Made by a program: the position numbers and the translations under genes
Part shown: positions 35,796-44,306 of the stretch, piece by piece
Numbering within the stretch: the first letter of the stretch is position 1
Layout: each line of letters starts with the position of its first letter
Notes under the pieces: model-generated
The model's database searches: none
What the model was told of the DNA's origin: nothing
What the model saw: only the letters and a program-made list of their open reading frames with translations
From: Neorhizobium alkalisoli
GTDB lineage: Bacteria > Pseudomonadota > Alphaproteobacteria > Rhizobiales > Rhizobiaceae
Length of the DNA: 64,000 bases
Direction of reading: 5' to 3'
Assembly: GCF_007829835.1 (NCBI RefSeq)
Contig: NZ_VIWP01000003.1
Span: 124,001 to 188,000, forward strand

Positions 35796-36802
35796 TCGAG
35801 CCCCAGCGACGCCCGTTCCGCCACGAGCTTTTCGATCGCCGAGAACACGTCGATCTCTGCCCATGTCTTCGGATCACGATAGACGGGATAGAGGCTGAAG
35901 GCAGCAGCAGCCAGCTGGTCAGTTGTCGGCCGCACCTGCCTGCGAGCGGAAATACCCGCGGCAGCAGGATCGAAGCGATCTTCCGTCAGCCCCCAGCCGG
36001 CATAAAAAGGCGCCGCGTAACAGCGCACCGGCAGTCCGCGCAAAAGTGCATCGAGGCCGAACTGGCTGGACATCGTCCAGACCTCGTCCACGACGTCGAG
36101 CAACGAGGCTGCAGAAACCGGTTCGCTCGACAGGATCACACCCGGCATTTTCGCCGCCTGCTCGGTCATATACCCCTTGCGAAAACCGGCCATCACATCC
36201 GGATGGGTGCGCACCACGCATTGCGCACCGCTCGCGACCGCATCCGCCAGCATGCGGGAAAAACTCTCGGCGGAACCGCCGGCCATCGGCACGGAAACAT
36301 CGCCAAAGACCTGATCGACAAGCAGGACGCGCCGCTTTGTCGTGGCATCGAGTTTTGGCGCACGATGTGGAAGATTATTGTATTTCGACAGCCGGTTTTC
36401 GACGAGCGCCTCGCGGATGTCACCGCCAAGCGAACCACTACCTGCGTCATCGGCCGAACCGGCGATCAGCCGCTCAAGCCTGGACGGCTTTGCCGCCCGC
36501 ACAGGCATGCCGAGATCATCGATCTGGATCGAGATCGGCAAAACATTCTGCTTGCCGAGGCCGACGGAGCGCAAAAAACCGTCTTCGAGAAACCAGGACG
36601 GCAGGCCACGCAACCCGGCAATCAGCCGCGCCGTCTTGGCCGGAATGCGCCCGCCCCAAAGCACCACGCCACCAATCCCCGGAGACCATGTCGGCTCCAG
36701 CGGATCGACGCCAAAATAGTGGCTGAGCCAGGGCTGCGACTGGCGCACGTAAAAGGTCGCGCCGATCCGCGTTCCCTGTTGCGGAAGCCAGTCCTTCTGC
36801 AA
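35792..36802 (-). CDS. KpsC/KpsS-like capsule polysaccharide protein
   Basis: 336 aa, one-domain member of the Capsule_synth family, which includes KpsC/KpsS and rhizobial LpsZ/RkpJ-type proteins that build the Kdo linker of capsules or K-antigens. Seen: [14 protein letters not shown] near residue 50, [13 protein letters not shown] near 72, [12 protein letters not shown] near 165 and a Kdo-transferase-like [21 protein letters not shown] near 250. KpsC is twice as long, so only one module is present. Start is a TTG with AGG close by; no ATG fits the conserved N-terminus. Alone on its strand, so no capsule cluster accompanies it. Confidence 0.82.
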   Translation of the reverse strand: MQKDWLPQQGTRIGATFYVRQSQPWLSHYFGVDPLEPTWSPGIGGVVLWGGRIPAKTARLIAGLRGLPSWFLEDGFLRSVGLGKQNVLPISIQIDDLGMPVRAAKPSRLERLIAGSADDAGSGSLGGDIREALVENRLSKYNNLPHRAPKLDATTKRRVLLVDQVFGDVSVPMAGGSAESFSRMLADAVASGAQCVVRTHPDVMAGFRKGYMTEQAAKMPGVILSSEPVSAASLLDVVDEVWTMSSQFGLDALLRGLPVRCYAAPFYAGWGLTEDRFDPAAAGISARRQVRPTTDQLAAAAFSLYPVYRDPKTWAEIDVFSAIEKLVAERASLGLD

Positions 36803-36825
36803 TCGCCTGCCCCTTTGTGCCGCCT

Positions 36826-36857
36826 GATAAAAATCATGCGCCGATCAGGCGCATGAT
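36826..36857 (-). terminator. Rho-independent terminator of ilvBN
   Basis: Perfect 10-bp stem ATCATGCGCC (36833-36842) with GGCGCATGAT (36848-36857), 5-base loop. On the minus strand TTTTTATC follows. It lies 65 bases past the ilvN stop. Confidence 0.8.
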
Positions 36858-36921
36858 GGAGGCTTAGCGCGGAAAACCGTGTGCAGCGAGCCGAAAATCA
36901 TCGTCCGCTGCGAACGGCATC

Positions 36922-37494
36922 TTACATGCCCTGCGGACCACGGTTCATCGCGGCGATCCCCGTGCGGCAGACCTCGACCAGGCCGAGCGGCTTCATGATC
37001 GCCACGAACTGGTCGATCTTGGAGGACTTGCCGGTGAGTTCGAGAATGAAATGCTCGACCGTCGCATCGACCACCTTGGCCTGAAAGGCATCGGCCAGAC
37101 GCAGCGTTTCAGCGCGGCGCTCGCCCTGGCCGACAACCTTGATCAGCGCCACTTCGCGCTCGATCGGCCGTTCCTGACCGAGATTATGGGCGCGAACCGT
37201 CAGGTCGACGACGCGATGGACCGGCACGATCCGCTCGAGCTGGGCCTTGATCTGCTCCAACACGGTCGGCGTGCCGTTGGTGACGATGGTAATGCGCGAT
37301 AGGTGCGCTTCATGCTCCGTCTCCGAGACCGTCAGGCTTTCGATATTGTAGCCGCGGCCGGAAAACAGGCCGATGACGCGGGCGAGAACGCCCGGTTCGT
37401 TGTTGACGAGAACCGAAAGCGTATGGCTTTCGGCCTTGGCCGTTTCAGGGCTGATGAAATAGGCAGATCCGGTCGGTTGCTGATGTGCATTCAT
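36922..37494 (-). CDS. ilvN: Acetolactate synthase, small (regulatory) subunit
   Basis: 190 aa. N-terminal ACT domain (ESHTLSVLVNNEPGVLARVIG, in part) binds valine for feedback inhibition; the second half (about 100-175) is the conserved small-subunit C-domain. It binds the IlvB catalytic subunit. Same strand as ilvB, 49 bases downstream, followed by a terminator. GAGG lies some distance before the ATG, so translation may depend on coupling to ilvB. Confidence 0.95.
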   Translation of the reverse strand: MNAHQQPTGSAYFISPETAKAESHTLSVLVNNEPGVLARVIGLFSGRGYNIESLTVSETEHEAHLSRITIVTNGTPTVLEQIKAQLERIVPVHRVVDLTVRAHNLGQERPIEREVALIKVVGQGERRAETLRLADAFQAKVVDATVEHFILELTGKSSKIDQFVAIMKPLGLVEVCRTGIAAMNRGPQGM

Positions 37495-37543
37495 GTGCTT
37501 GGGTCCGTTTCCTCAAGTTTTAATTCAGGAATGGCAGTGGTCC

Positions 37544-39331
37544 TCAGACCAGCTGCCGGTCCTTCGCATCAATGGCCTTGGCGACCGCTTCGTCCGTTGC
37601 CTCGTCCGGCAGCAGCATCTCGTTATGTGCCTTGCCCGACGGGATCATCGGGAAGCAGTTAGCGAGGTTTGCCACGCGGCAGTCGAAGATGACTGGCTTG
37701 TCGACTGCGATCATCTCGGCAATCTTGTCGTCCAGCTCCTTCGGATCGTCGCAATACATGCCGACCGCGCCATAGGCTTCCGCCAACTTGACGAAATCAG
37801 GCATCGCTTCCGTGTAGGAATTCGACAGGCGGTTGCCATGCAGCAGCTGCTGCCACTGGCGCACCATGCCCATATACTGGTTGTTCAGGATGAAAATCTT
37901 GACCGGCAGGTTATGCTGGATGGCGCAGGACATTTCCTGGATGCACATCTGGATCGACGCATCGCCTGCAATATCGATGACGAGCGCCTCGGGATGCGCG
38001 ACCTGAACGCCGAGCGCCGCCGGCAGGCCGTAGCCCATCGTGCCGAGACCGCCAGACGTCATCCAGTGATTCGGCTCCTCGAAACCGAAGAACTGCGCCG
38101 CCCACATCTGGTGCTGGCCGACTTCCGTGGTGATGAAGGTCTCGCGTCCCTTCGTCGCCTCGTAGAGACGTTCCAGCGCATATTGCGGCATGATCACGTC
38201 GTTCGAGTTCTTGTAGGAGAACGACTTGCGACCACGCCAGGCATCGATCTGCGTCCACCAGTCCTTGGTCTGTGCCTTTTCCGGCTTTTTCGGCAGAGCC
38301 CGCCACAGGCGGACCATGTCTTCCAGAACATGGGCGACGTCACCGATGATCGGAATGTCGACGCGGACATTCTTGTTGATCGACGACGGGTCGATATCGA
38401 TGTGAACCTTGCGCGAGTTCGGCGAAAACGCATTCAGGCGGCCGGTGATACGGTCGTCGAAACGCGCGCCGATGCAGACCATGACATCGCAATCATGCAT
38501 GACCATATTGGCTTCGTAGGAACCGTGCATGCCGAGCATGCCGAGCCAGTTCTTGCCCGAGGCCGGATAGGCGCCGAGGCCCATCAGGGTTGAGGTGATC
38601 GGGAAATCGGTCAGCTCGACCAGCTCGCGCAGCAGCTTGGAAGCTTCGGAACCGGCATTGATGACGCCGCCGCCCGTGTAGAAAACCGGCTGCCGAGCCG
38701 TCGCCATGAGTTCGACGGCCGCCTGGATCGCGCGCAAATCGCCGTCCAGCTTCGGCTTGTAGCTCTTGTTGATGCCGCCCTCCGTCGGAGGCGTATAGGT
38801 GCCGGTCGCGAACTGGACGTCCTTCGGGATATCGACGACGACAGGACCCGGCCGGCCGGTCTGGGCGATCCGGAAGGCTTCATGGATGATGCCGGCGAGG
38901 TCGTTGACATCCTTGACCAGCCAGTTGTGCTTGGTGCAGGGGCGCGTGATACCGACCGTATCGGCTTCCTGGAAGGCGTCCGAGCCGATCAGTGTCGTCG
39001 GAACCTGACCGGTCAGGCAGACGAGCGGGATCGAATCCATCAGCGCGTCCTGCAGCGGCGTCACCGCATTGGTGGCACCCGGACCTGACGTGACCAGCAT
39101 GACGCCGACCTTGCCGGTCGAACGGGCATAACCTTCGGCCGCATGGCCGGCACCCTGTTCGTGGCGAACGAGAATGTGCTGGATCTCGTCCTGCTGAAAG
39201 ATCTCGTCATAGATCGGCAGCACGGCGCCACCGGGATAACCGAAAATGTGCTCGACGCCGTTGTCCTTCAAAGCGCGAAGCACGATTTCGGCGCCCGTCA
39301 TCCGATTGCCGTTATCTGCCGTGTCCGTCAT
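37544..39331 (-). CDS. ilvB: Acetolactate synthase, large (catalytic) subunit
   Basis: 595 aa TPP-dependent enzyme that makes acetolactate or acetohydroxybutyrate, the first committed step of branched-chain amino acid synthesis; FAD is also bound. TPP-binding Glu58 in VRHEQGAGHAAEGYA; the GDASIQMCIQEM region near 445 with the later NNQYMG gives the TPP/Mg site. Length and order match IlvI/IlvB. AGGAGG precedes the ATG by 7 bases. Controlled by the leader-peptide attenuator upstream. Confidence 0.97.
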   Translation of the reverse strand: MTDTADNGNRMTGAEIVLRALKDNGVEHIFGYPGGAVLPIYDEIFQQDEIQHILVRHEQGAGHAAEGYARSTGKVGVMLVTSGPGATNAVTPLQDALMDSIPLVCLTGQVPTTLIGSDAFQEADTVGITRPCTKHNWLVKDVNDLAGIIHEAFRIAQTGRPGPVVVDIPKDVQFATGTYTPPTEGGINKSYKPKLDGDLRAIQAAVELMATARQPVFYTGGGVINAGSEASKLLRELVELTDFPITSTLMGLGAYPASGKNWLGMLGMHGSYEANMVMHDCDVMVCIGARFDDRITGRLNAFSPNSRKVHIDIDPSSINKNVRVDIPIIGDVAHVLEDMVRLWRALPKKPEKAQTKDWWTQIDAWRGRKSFSYKNSNDVIMPQYALERLYEATKGRETFITTEVGQHQMWAAQFFGFEEPNHWMTSGGLGTMGYGLPAALGVQVAHPEALVIDIAGDASIQMCIQEMSCAIQHNLPVKIFILNNQYMGMVRQWQQLLHGNRLSNSYTEAMPDFVKLAEAYGAVGMYCDDPKELDDKIAEMIAVDKPVIFDCRVANLANCFPMIPSGKAHNEMLLPDEATDEAVAKAIDAKDRQLV

Positions 39332-39441
39332 GTCCTGTCCTCCTGATGTCTGGCCCTGTCTCTGCGATGGCCGGGATTGCTGCTGGAGTTCTTTGCTTCC
39401 GGTCCGGCTGGATTATCGAAGGCTGGCCGGAAACAAGGCAT

Positions 39442-39465
39442 AAAAAAAGGCCCCTTGAGGAGCCT
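39442..39465 (-). terminator. Attenuator terminator upstream of ilvB
   Basis: Hairpin AGGCTCC-TCAA-GGGGCCT (39465-39448 on the minus strand, 7 bp with one G-T pair), followed by seven Ts. It lies between the leader peptide and ilvB, 111 bases before the ilvB start, so it can stop transcription before the operon unless the leader ribosome stalls. Confidence 0.8.
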
Positions 39466-39472
39466 GTCTTTC

Positions 39473-39522
39473 CGCGCATGGGTGGCTGTCGCCGGACGGT
39501 TACACCGTCCTGCCCATGCGCG
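39473..39522 (-). promoter_or_regulatory. Leader-RNA stem overlapping the leader-peptide end
   Basis: Perfect 10-bp arms CGCGCATGGG (39473-39482) and CCCATGCGCG (39513-39522) enclose a second 7-bp hairpin (GGACGGT 39494-39500, ACCGTCC 39504-39510). The outer right arm lies within the leader codons just after Leu-Ile-Val-Val, so a stalled ribosome would open it. Confidence 0.65.
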
Positions 39523-39556
39523 TTCCCACCACAATAAGTGCGTTCGAAATTTTCAT
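39500..39556 (-). CDS. ilvBN leader peptide (attenuation)
   Basis: 18-residue ORF on the minus strand, MKISNALIVVGTRMGRTV, stop TAA at 39502-39500. Residues 6-10 are A-L-I-V-V, and I3 adds another; a cluster of the pathway's own end products is the signature of ribosome-mediated attenuation. The predicted transcript start lies at about the A of its AUG, so it seems to be translated from a leaderless mRNA; no ribosome site is visible. The terminator follows 35 bases after the stop. Too short for ordinary gene finders. Confidence 0.85.
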   Translation of the reverse strand: MKISNALIVVGTRMGRTV

Positions 39557-39564
39557 GGTCGGGA

Positions 39565-39593
39565 GTGTTAGCCAGATAAATGCCATTCGTCAA
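39565..39593 (-). promoter_or_regulatory. Promoter of the ilvBN leader/operon
   Basis: Minus-strand -35 TTGACG (39593-39588), 17-base spacer, -10 TAACAC (39570-39565). Only 8 bases separate the -10 from the leader ATG at 39556, so the start site falls within a base or two of that ATG. Confidence 0.65.
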
Positions 39594-39770
39594 CGTGGAC
39601 CTGCCCCAAAAAACGCCATCTATCTGACTTTGCAGCGACTTATTGCGCATTCATTCGGCGAAAAGCCTACACGAGTTGTTAAGTCCGGCATCCTATAGTG
39701 CCCCCTCTCATAGGTGTGACAACCGACCGACGGACCATCAGATCTAAACCCCAATGACAGGGGCGCCTGT

Positions 39771-41879
39771 TTGTTGAACAACGACCTTCACCATTCGATC
39801 TCTGCAGGAGAGCAGGATCGCCGCGATGTCCAGAAACCCGGCAACCGCCTGCTCGGCCGCGTCGTCGCGTGCAACGGCGCCCATGCCACCATCTCTGCTG
39901 TTGCCGAACATGGTGAAACGGATCTCACCGAACTCTGGTCGGTCGGCCGCCTGATTTCCATAACTGTCGGCCGCAACCGCGTCGTGGCCCTGTCCTATTC
40001 CATGCAGTCCGGCGGGCAGCAATGGGGCGAAGGCGAGGACAACAAGTTCAATATCGAGGTCGAGCTTCTCGGCGAAGTGCGGGTTGGTGAAGACGGTCGC
40101 GAAGAATTTTCGAGCGGCATTTCCCGCTATCCCTATCTCGGCGCCATCGCTCACCGCATCCGCGCTGCCGACCTTCTGAAGATCTATGATGCCGGCAAGA
40201 GCGATACCTGCGTGATCGGCAAGCTCAGTCAGGACGAATCGATCGATGCCGCGATCCATATCCCGTCCATGCTGTCGAAACATTTTGCCATTGTCGGCTC
40301 GACCGGCGTCGGCAAATCGACCGCCGTCTCGCTTCTGCTGCACAAGGCAATCGAGGCCGATCCGAAACTGCGCGTCCTCATTCTCGACCCGCATAACGAA
40401 TTCGCCGCCGCCTTTCCCGAGCACGCCGTCGTTATCGATACCGACACGCTCGACCTGCCCTTCTGGCTGATGCGGCTCGAAGAATTTTCCGAAGTCGTTT
40501 TCCGCGGCCGCCCGGCCATTGTCGACGAGCTCGATATTCTGCGCGACCTCATCCCGGAAGCAAAACGGGCCTTCCGCGGCAATGACGGCGGACTGATGCG
40601 CCGTGCGACGGAAAAGAGCTCGATCACCGCCGACACGCCGGTGCCCTACCGCATGGCCGATCTTCTGGCCCTGATCGACGAGCGTATCGGCCGCCTGGAA
40701 GGCCGGGGCGAAAAGCCTTTCCTGCGCTCGCTGAAAATGCGCGTCATGTCGGCAATCAACGACCCGCGCTACCATTTCATGTTCTCCAACAACACGATCA
40801 ACGACACGATCATGGAGACGATCGCCCATATCTTCCGCATTCCGGGAGACGACCGGCCGATCTCGACTTTTCAGCTGGCCGGTATTCCGTCGGAAGTCGT
40901 CAATTCCGTTGCCTCGATCCTGTGCCGAATGGCTTTCGAGCTGGCGCTCTGGAGCAATGGCGGCATCCATATGCTCGTCGTCTGCGAAGAGGCGCATCGT
41001 TACGTGCCGGCGGATCGTGAGCGTGGTTTCGTGCCGACCGTGCAGGCGATTTCGCGTATTGCCAAGGAAGGCCGCAAATACGGCGTTTCGCTCGGTGTCA
41101 TCACCCAGAGACCGGGGGAACTCGACCAGACGATCCTGTCGCAGTGCTCGACCCTGTTTGCCATGCGCCTGTCGAACGACCGCGACCAGGAAATCATCAA
41201 GTCGGCCATCCCGAATTCTTCGGTCTCCACCACCAGCTTCCTGTCGTCGATCGGCAATGGCGAGGCAATTGCCTTCGGCGAAGCGCTTTCGGTGCCGATG
41301 CGCATGAAATTTGCCCGCGTCGAACCGAAATATCTGCCCAAGGCCAATGGCGTGACGGACAAGGGTGCGGAAGAGACGCCGGATACCGTCGACCTTCGCT
41401 CCATCGTCGCCCGCATGCGTTCGGTCAGCGGCCCGGATATCAGCAGCTTCCAGCAGAGCTACAGCAGCGACATGGCCGCCATGACGGAGCAGAGCCAGAG
41501 CCTGCGTGCGGAAGAGACGGAAAGATTTGCACCGGCGACCGATGCCGAACTCGGACGCTGGCGCGATGAAGTGCGGCGTGATGCCGTGCCGCCGGCACCG
41601 GCCTTCACGCCGCGCCAGCCCACAGTTTCGCAATCCGCGCCTCCGCAACCCGAGCCCTATCGGCCTGACATGCTGCCAAGAGCCCGCACCTACGAGACCA
41701 CAGCCTCGGCTGCGCCCGACCGCTTTGCCGACCTGCGCCGCGACCGCCTTCAGGAACAGCCCGCACAGCCACGCCAGCCTGAATCGCCCATGCGCTCGCC
41801 ACTGCTGCGCCGCGAGGGTTCATCCCTGCGGGAAAGCCTGCTGAAAAAGCCGCTCGGCTCGCTCTACGACAAGGATTGA
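39771..41879 (+). CDS. HerA-like ATPase (DUF87 helicase family)
   Basis: 702 aa hexameric motor ATPase. N-terminal HAS-like beta-barrel (about 25-140) is followed by Walker A VGSTGVGKST near residue 175, Walker B VVCEEAHRY near 400 and the arginine/sensor region QRPGELDQTILSQC near 447. The last ~160 residues are Gln/Pro/Arg-rich and low in complexity. HerA works with a nuclease (NurA) in archaea or with varied partners in bacteria; no nuclease is adjacent here. Start is a TTG with AGGGG 8 bases upstream. Function in recombination or defence is unknown. Confidence 0.87.
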   Translation: MLNNDLHHSISAGEQDRRDVQKPGNRLLGRVVACNGAHATISAVAEHGETDLTELWSVGRLISITVGRNRVVALSYSMQSGGQQWGEGEDNKFNIEVELLGEVRVGEDGREEFSSGISRYPYLGAIAHRIRAADLLKIYDAGKSDTCVIGKLSQDESIDAAIHIPSMLSKHFAIVGSTGVGKSTAVSLLLHKAIEADPKLRVLILDPHNEFAAAFPEHAVVIDTDTLDLPFWLMRLEEFSEVVFRGRPAIVDELDILRDLIPEAKRAFRGNDGGLMRRATEKSSITADTPVPYRMADLLALIDERIGRLEGRGEKPFLRSLKMRVMSAINDPRYHFMFSNNTINDTIMETIAHIFRIPGDDRPISTFQLAGIPSEVVNSVASILCRMAFELALWSNGGIHMLVVCEEAHRYVPADRERGFVPTVQAISRIAKEGRKYGVSLGVITQRPGELDQTILSQCSTLFAMRLSNDRDQEIIKSAIPNSSVSTTSFLSSIGNGEAIAFGEALSVPMRMKFARVEPKYLPKANGVTDKGAEETPDTVDLRSIVARMRSVSGPDISSFQQSYSSDMAAMTEQSQSLRAEETERFAPATDAELGRWRDEVRRDAVPPAPAFTPRQPTVSQSAPPQPEPYRPDMLPRARTYETTASAAPDRFADLRRDRLQEQPAQPRQPESPMRSPLLRREGSSLRESLLKKPLGSLYDKD

Positions 41880-41897
41880 GCCGAGCCGCCACTCCCC

Positions 41898-42788
41898 TCA
41901 GGAGAGGCGTTCCCAGCTTTCGTCCATCTGGTTGCGGAACCATGTCATCTGCCGCTTGGCATATTGACGGGTAAGAGCGGCACCACGCTCGATCACCATC
42001 TCGCGACTCATCTCGCCTTTCAGCATGGCTGCGATCTCGCGCACGCCGATCGCTTTCATGACAGGCAGGTCCGGCGCCGGGTCGAGCGCCATCAGGGTTT
42101 CGACCTCTTCGACTGCACCAGTTTCCAGCATCTTCACGAATCGCTGATCGATCCGGCCATGCAAAACTTTCCGGTCCGGCAGGACGACAAATTTTCGCGC
42201 ACGGGCCGGATCGATGACCATCGGCCCCATCCGGTCCTGAAAGTCGGCGATCGAGCGGCCGGTCTCCTCCAGCACTTCGAGTGCCCGTACGATCCTCTGG
42301 CCGTCGCGCATTTCGAGCGAGGCCGCGACCGGCGCATCGCGGGAAGCGAGTTCCGCGTGAAGAACCTCCGGCCCCTCTTCCTTCAATCGCAGCCGCACCC
42401 GGCAGCGAATGTCCTGTGAGATCTCTGGCATATCCGAAAGCCCGCCGGTCAGCGCCTTGAAATAAAGCCCCGTTCCGCCGACGAAGACCGGCATGCGGCC
42501 TTCCGCCTTCAGCCTCGGCAACAGAGCCGAAACATCGCGCAGCCATTCCCCCGTCGAATAGGCGCGCGTCGCCGGCACATGCCCGTAAAGCAGATGCTCG
42601 ATCCCGCCCATGTCCTCTTCGGAAGGGCGTGCCGTAATCACCCGCAGCGTGTCATAGACCTGCATGCTGTCGGCATTGATCACGACGCCGTCGGTCTCGC
42701 GCGCCAGTTTCACGGCAAGCGCCGACTTGCCGCTGGCCGTTGGCCCGGTTATCAGGATCGCGTCATTGTTTTCGATAAGGTCGGTCAT
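41898..42788 (-). CDS. miaA: tRNA dimethylallyltransferase
   Basis: 296 aa. Adds the dimethylallyl group to A37 of tRNAs that read UNN codons. Walker A-like loop GPTASGKSALA near residue 13, substrate loop VINADSMQVY near 39, and GGTGLYFKALTGGLSDMP near 105 are textbook. Start 42788 begins MTDLIENND and lies directly adjacent to the serB start (CATATG shared); a longer frame to 42818 would overlap serB. Stops 19 bases from the HerA-like gene end (convergent). Confidence 0.95.
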   Translation of the reverse strand: MTDLIENNDAILITGPTASGKSALAVKLARETDGVVINADSMQVYDTLRVITARPSEEDMGGIEHLLYGHVPATRAYSTGEWLRDVSALLPRLKAEGRMPVFVGGTGLYFKALTGGLSDMPEISQDIRCRVRLRLKEEGPEVLHAELASRDAPVAASLEMRDGQRIVRALEVLEETGRSIADFQDRMGPMVIDPARARKFVVLPDRKVLHGRIDQRFVKMLETGAVEEVETLMALDPAPDLPVMKAIGVREIAAMLKGEMSREMVIERGAALTRQYAKRQMTWFRNQMDESWERLS

Positions 42789-43679
42789 ATGGCTTTCGTT
42801 GCCACGCTCATTGCCCATCCGTCAAATCCCGTTCTCAACGTAAGGCTCGGAGAGCAGGCGGCGGAAGCGGTCAATGCCTCCGGCCTCTACTGGCTGGCGG
42901 ACGGAATTGCCTGCGATATCGCCCTTCGCGACGGCTCCGACATTGCTGCCGCCGAGGCCACCCTGCGCAGCCTGATCGGCGACGCCCCTGTGGACGTCGT
43001 GGTGCAGAATGCCGAAACGCGGCGGAAAAAATTCCTCATCGCCGACATGGATTCGACGATGATCGGCCAGGAATGCATCGACGAGCTTGCCGATGTCGTT
43101 AGCCTCAAGGACAAGGTCGCAACCATCACCGCCCGCGCGATGAACGGCGAGATCGCCTTCGAACCGGCCCTGCGTGAACGCGTCGCGCTGCTGAAAGGCC
43201 TGCCGATCGGCGTCGTCGACGACGTCATCGCCAAGCGCATCACGCTGACCTCCGGCGGCCCGGAACTGATCGCCACGATGAAGGCCAAGGGCGGTTACAC
43301 GGCCCTCGTCTCCGGCGGCTTCACCGTCTTCACAAGCCGCATCGCCGCCATGCTTGGCTTCGATACCAACCGCGCCAATATCCTGATCGAAAAAGACGGT
43401 TTTCTGACCGGCGAAGTCGCCGAGCCGATCCTCGGCAAGCAGGCCAAGGTCGATGCCTTGAACGAGATTGCCGCCGAACTCGGCATCACCGCCGCAGACG
43501 CAATCGCCGTCGGCGACGGCGCCAATGACCTCGGCATGCTCGGCATTGCGGGATCGGGCATCGCCCTCCACGCCAAACCCGCCGTTGCCGCAGAAGCCCA
43601 GATCCGCATAAACCACGGCGACCTGACGGCGCTGCTCTACATTCAGGGGTATCGCAAGACGGATTTTGTCGGCGCCTGA
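42789..43679 (+). CDS. serB: Phosphoserine phosphatase
   Basis: 296 aa HAD-family enzyme, last step of serine biosynthesis. An N-terminal ACT-like part (about 1-75) precedes the catalytic DMDST motif (Asp86, Asp88), SGGFTVF near 178 with the Ser/Thr of motif II, Lys near 222 and GDGANDLGMLG near 238 (motif III/IV). AAGG lies 8 bases before the ATG. Head to head with miaA with no bases between the two start codons. Confidence 0.96.
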   Translation: MAFVATLIAHPSNPVLNVRLGEQAAEAVNASGLYWLADGIACDIALRDGSDIAAAEATLRSLIGDAPVDVVVQNAETRRKKFLIADMDSTMIGQECIDELADVVSLKDKVATITARAMNGEIAFEPALRERVALLKGLPIGVVDDVIAKRITLTSGGPELIATMKAKGGYTALVSGGFTVFTSRIAAMLGFDTNRANILIEKDGFLTGEVAEPILGKQAKVDALNEIAAELGITAADAIAVGDGANDLGMLGIAGSGIALHAKPAVAAEAQIRINHGDLTALLYIQGYRKTDFVGA

Positions 43680-43750
43680 GATCATCTCGTCCGCTGTTGC
43701 CACCAGTCTGCATTTGATATTGACAAATATGTATGTACACTGGAACGACC

Positions 43751-44041
43751 ATGACGCGGTTCGAATGGAATGCGGAAAAGGCCAGAACCAACAAAGCCAA
43801 ACACGGCGTATCCTTCGAACTTGCGCGCCATATCTGGGACGACCCTTTTCATCTGATCGTCCCCGACACCGTTTATGATGGTGAGGAACGCTGGCTCGCG
43901 GTCGGCGCAATCGGACCTGTGACGATTCTCGTCGCCGCCCATGTCTATCGTGGCAATGACGATAACGAGATCATCCGCATCATCAGCGCCCGACGGGCAA
44001 CGCCGCATGAGAGGAAACGATATGAACGGCAGGCAACTTAA
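43751..44041 (+). CDS. brnT: BrnT-family toxin (RelE-like ribonuclease)
   Basis: 96 aa. MTRFEWNAEKARTNKAKHGVSFELA is the BrnT signature; later IIRIISARRATPHERKRYE is the RelE-like catalytic/basic end (Arg/Tyr). Toxin of a type II module that arrests translation by RNA cleavage. First gene of a three-gene unit; its 3' end overlaps brnA by 20 bases. Start 43751 is preferred over the ATG at 43733; a TTGACA (43720-43725) lies just upstream. Confidence 0.92.
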   Translation: MTRFEWNAEKARTNKAKHGVSFELARHIWDDPFHLIVPDTVYDGEERWLAVGAIGPVTILVAAHVYRGNDDNEIIRIISARRATPHERKRYERQAT

Positions 44042-44306
44042 CGAAGCCGAACGACAGGAACTCGCCGACCTCGAAACCCGGTCCGGCGACGCTGTCGATA
44101 CAAGCGATATAGCCGAAATTTCGGACAGCCAATGGCAGCTTGCCCGCCGTGGCGATCTCTATCGCCCGATCAAGAAATCGGTGACGATCCGCCTCGACGC
44201 CGATGTCATTGCATGGTTCAAGGAAAACGCATCCGGCGGCTATCAGACCGAGATCAACAGCGTTTTGCGCCGCCATGTCTCCGAGCAGGAAAAGAAATCC
44301 GCGTGA
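44022..44306 (+). CDS. brnA: BrnA-family antitoxin (RHH)
   Basis: 94 aa. N-terminal acidic helix and a C-terminal ribbon-helix-helix (SVTIRLDADVIAWFKENASGGYQTEINSVLRRHV, in part) that binds DNA for autoregulation and binds BrnT. AGAGGAAA precedes the ATG. It overlaps brnT by 20 bases and the GNAT gene by GTGA, so all three are coupled. Confidence 0.92.
   Translation: MNGRQLNEAERQELADLETRSGDAVDTSDIAEISDSQWQLARRGDLYRPIKKSVTIRLDADVIAWFKENASGGYQTEINSVLRRHVSEQEKKSA

Noticed and set aside
39744..41648. 634-codon minus-strand frame opposite the HerA-like gene
   Set aside because: Composition is typical of an antisense shadow; the plus strand shows all HerA motifs in order.
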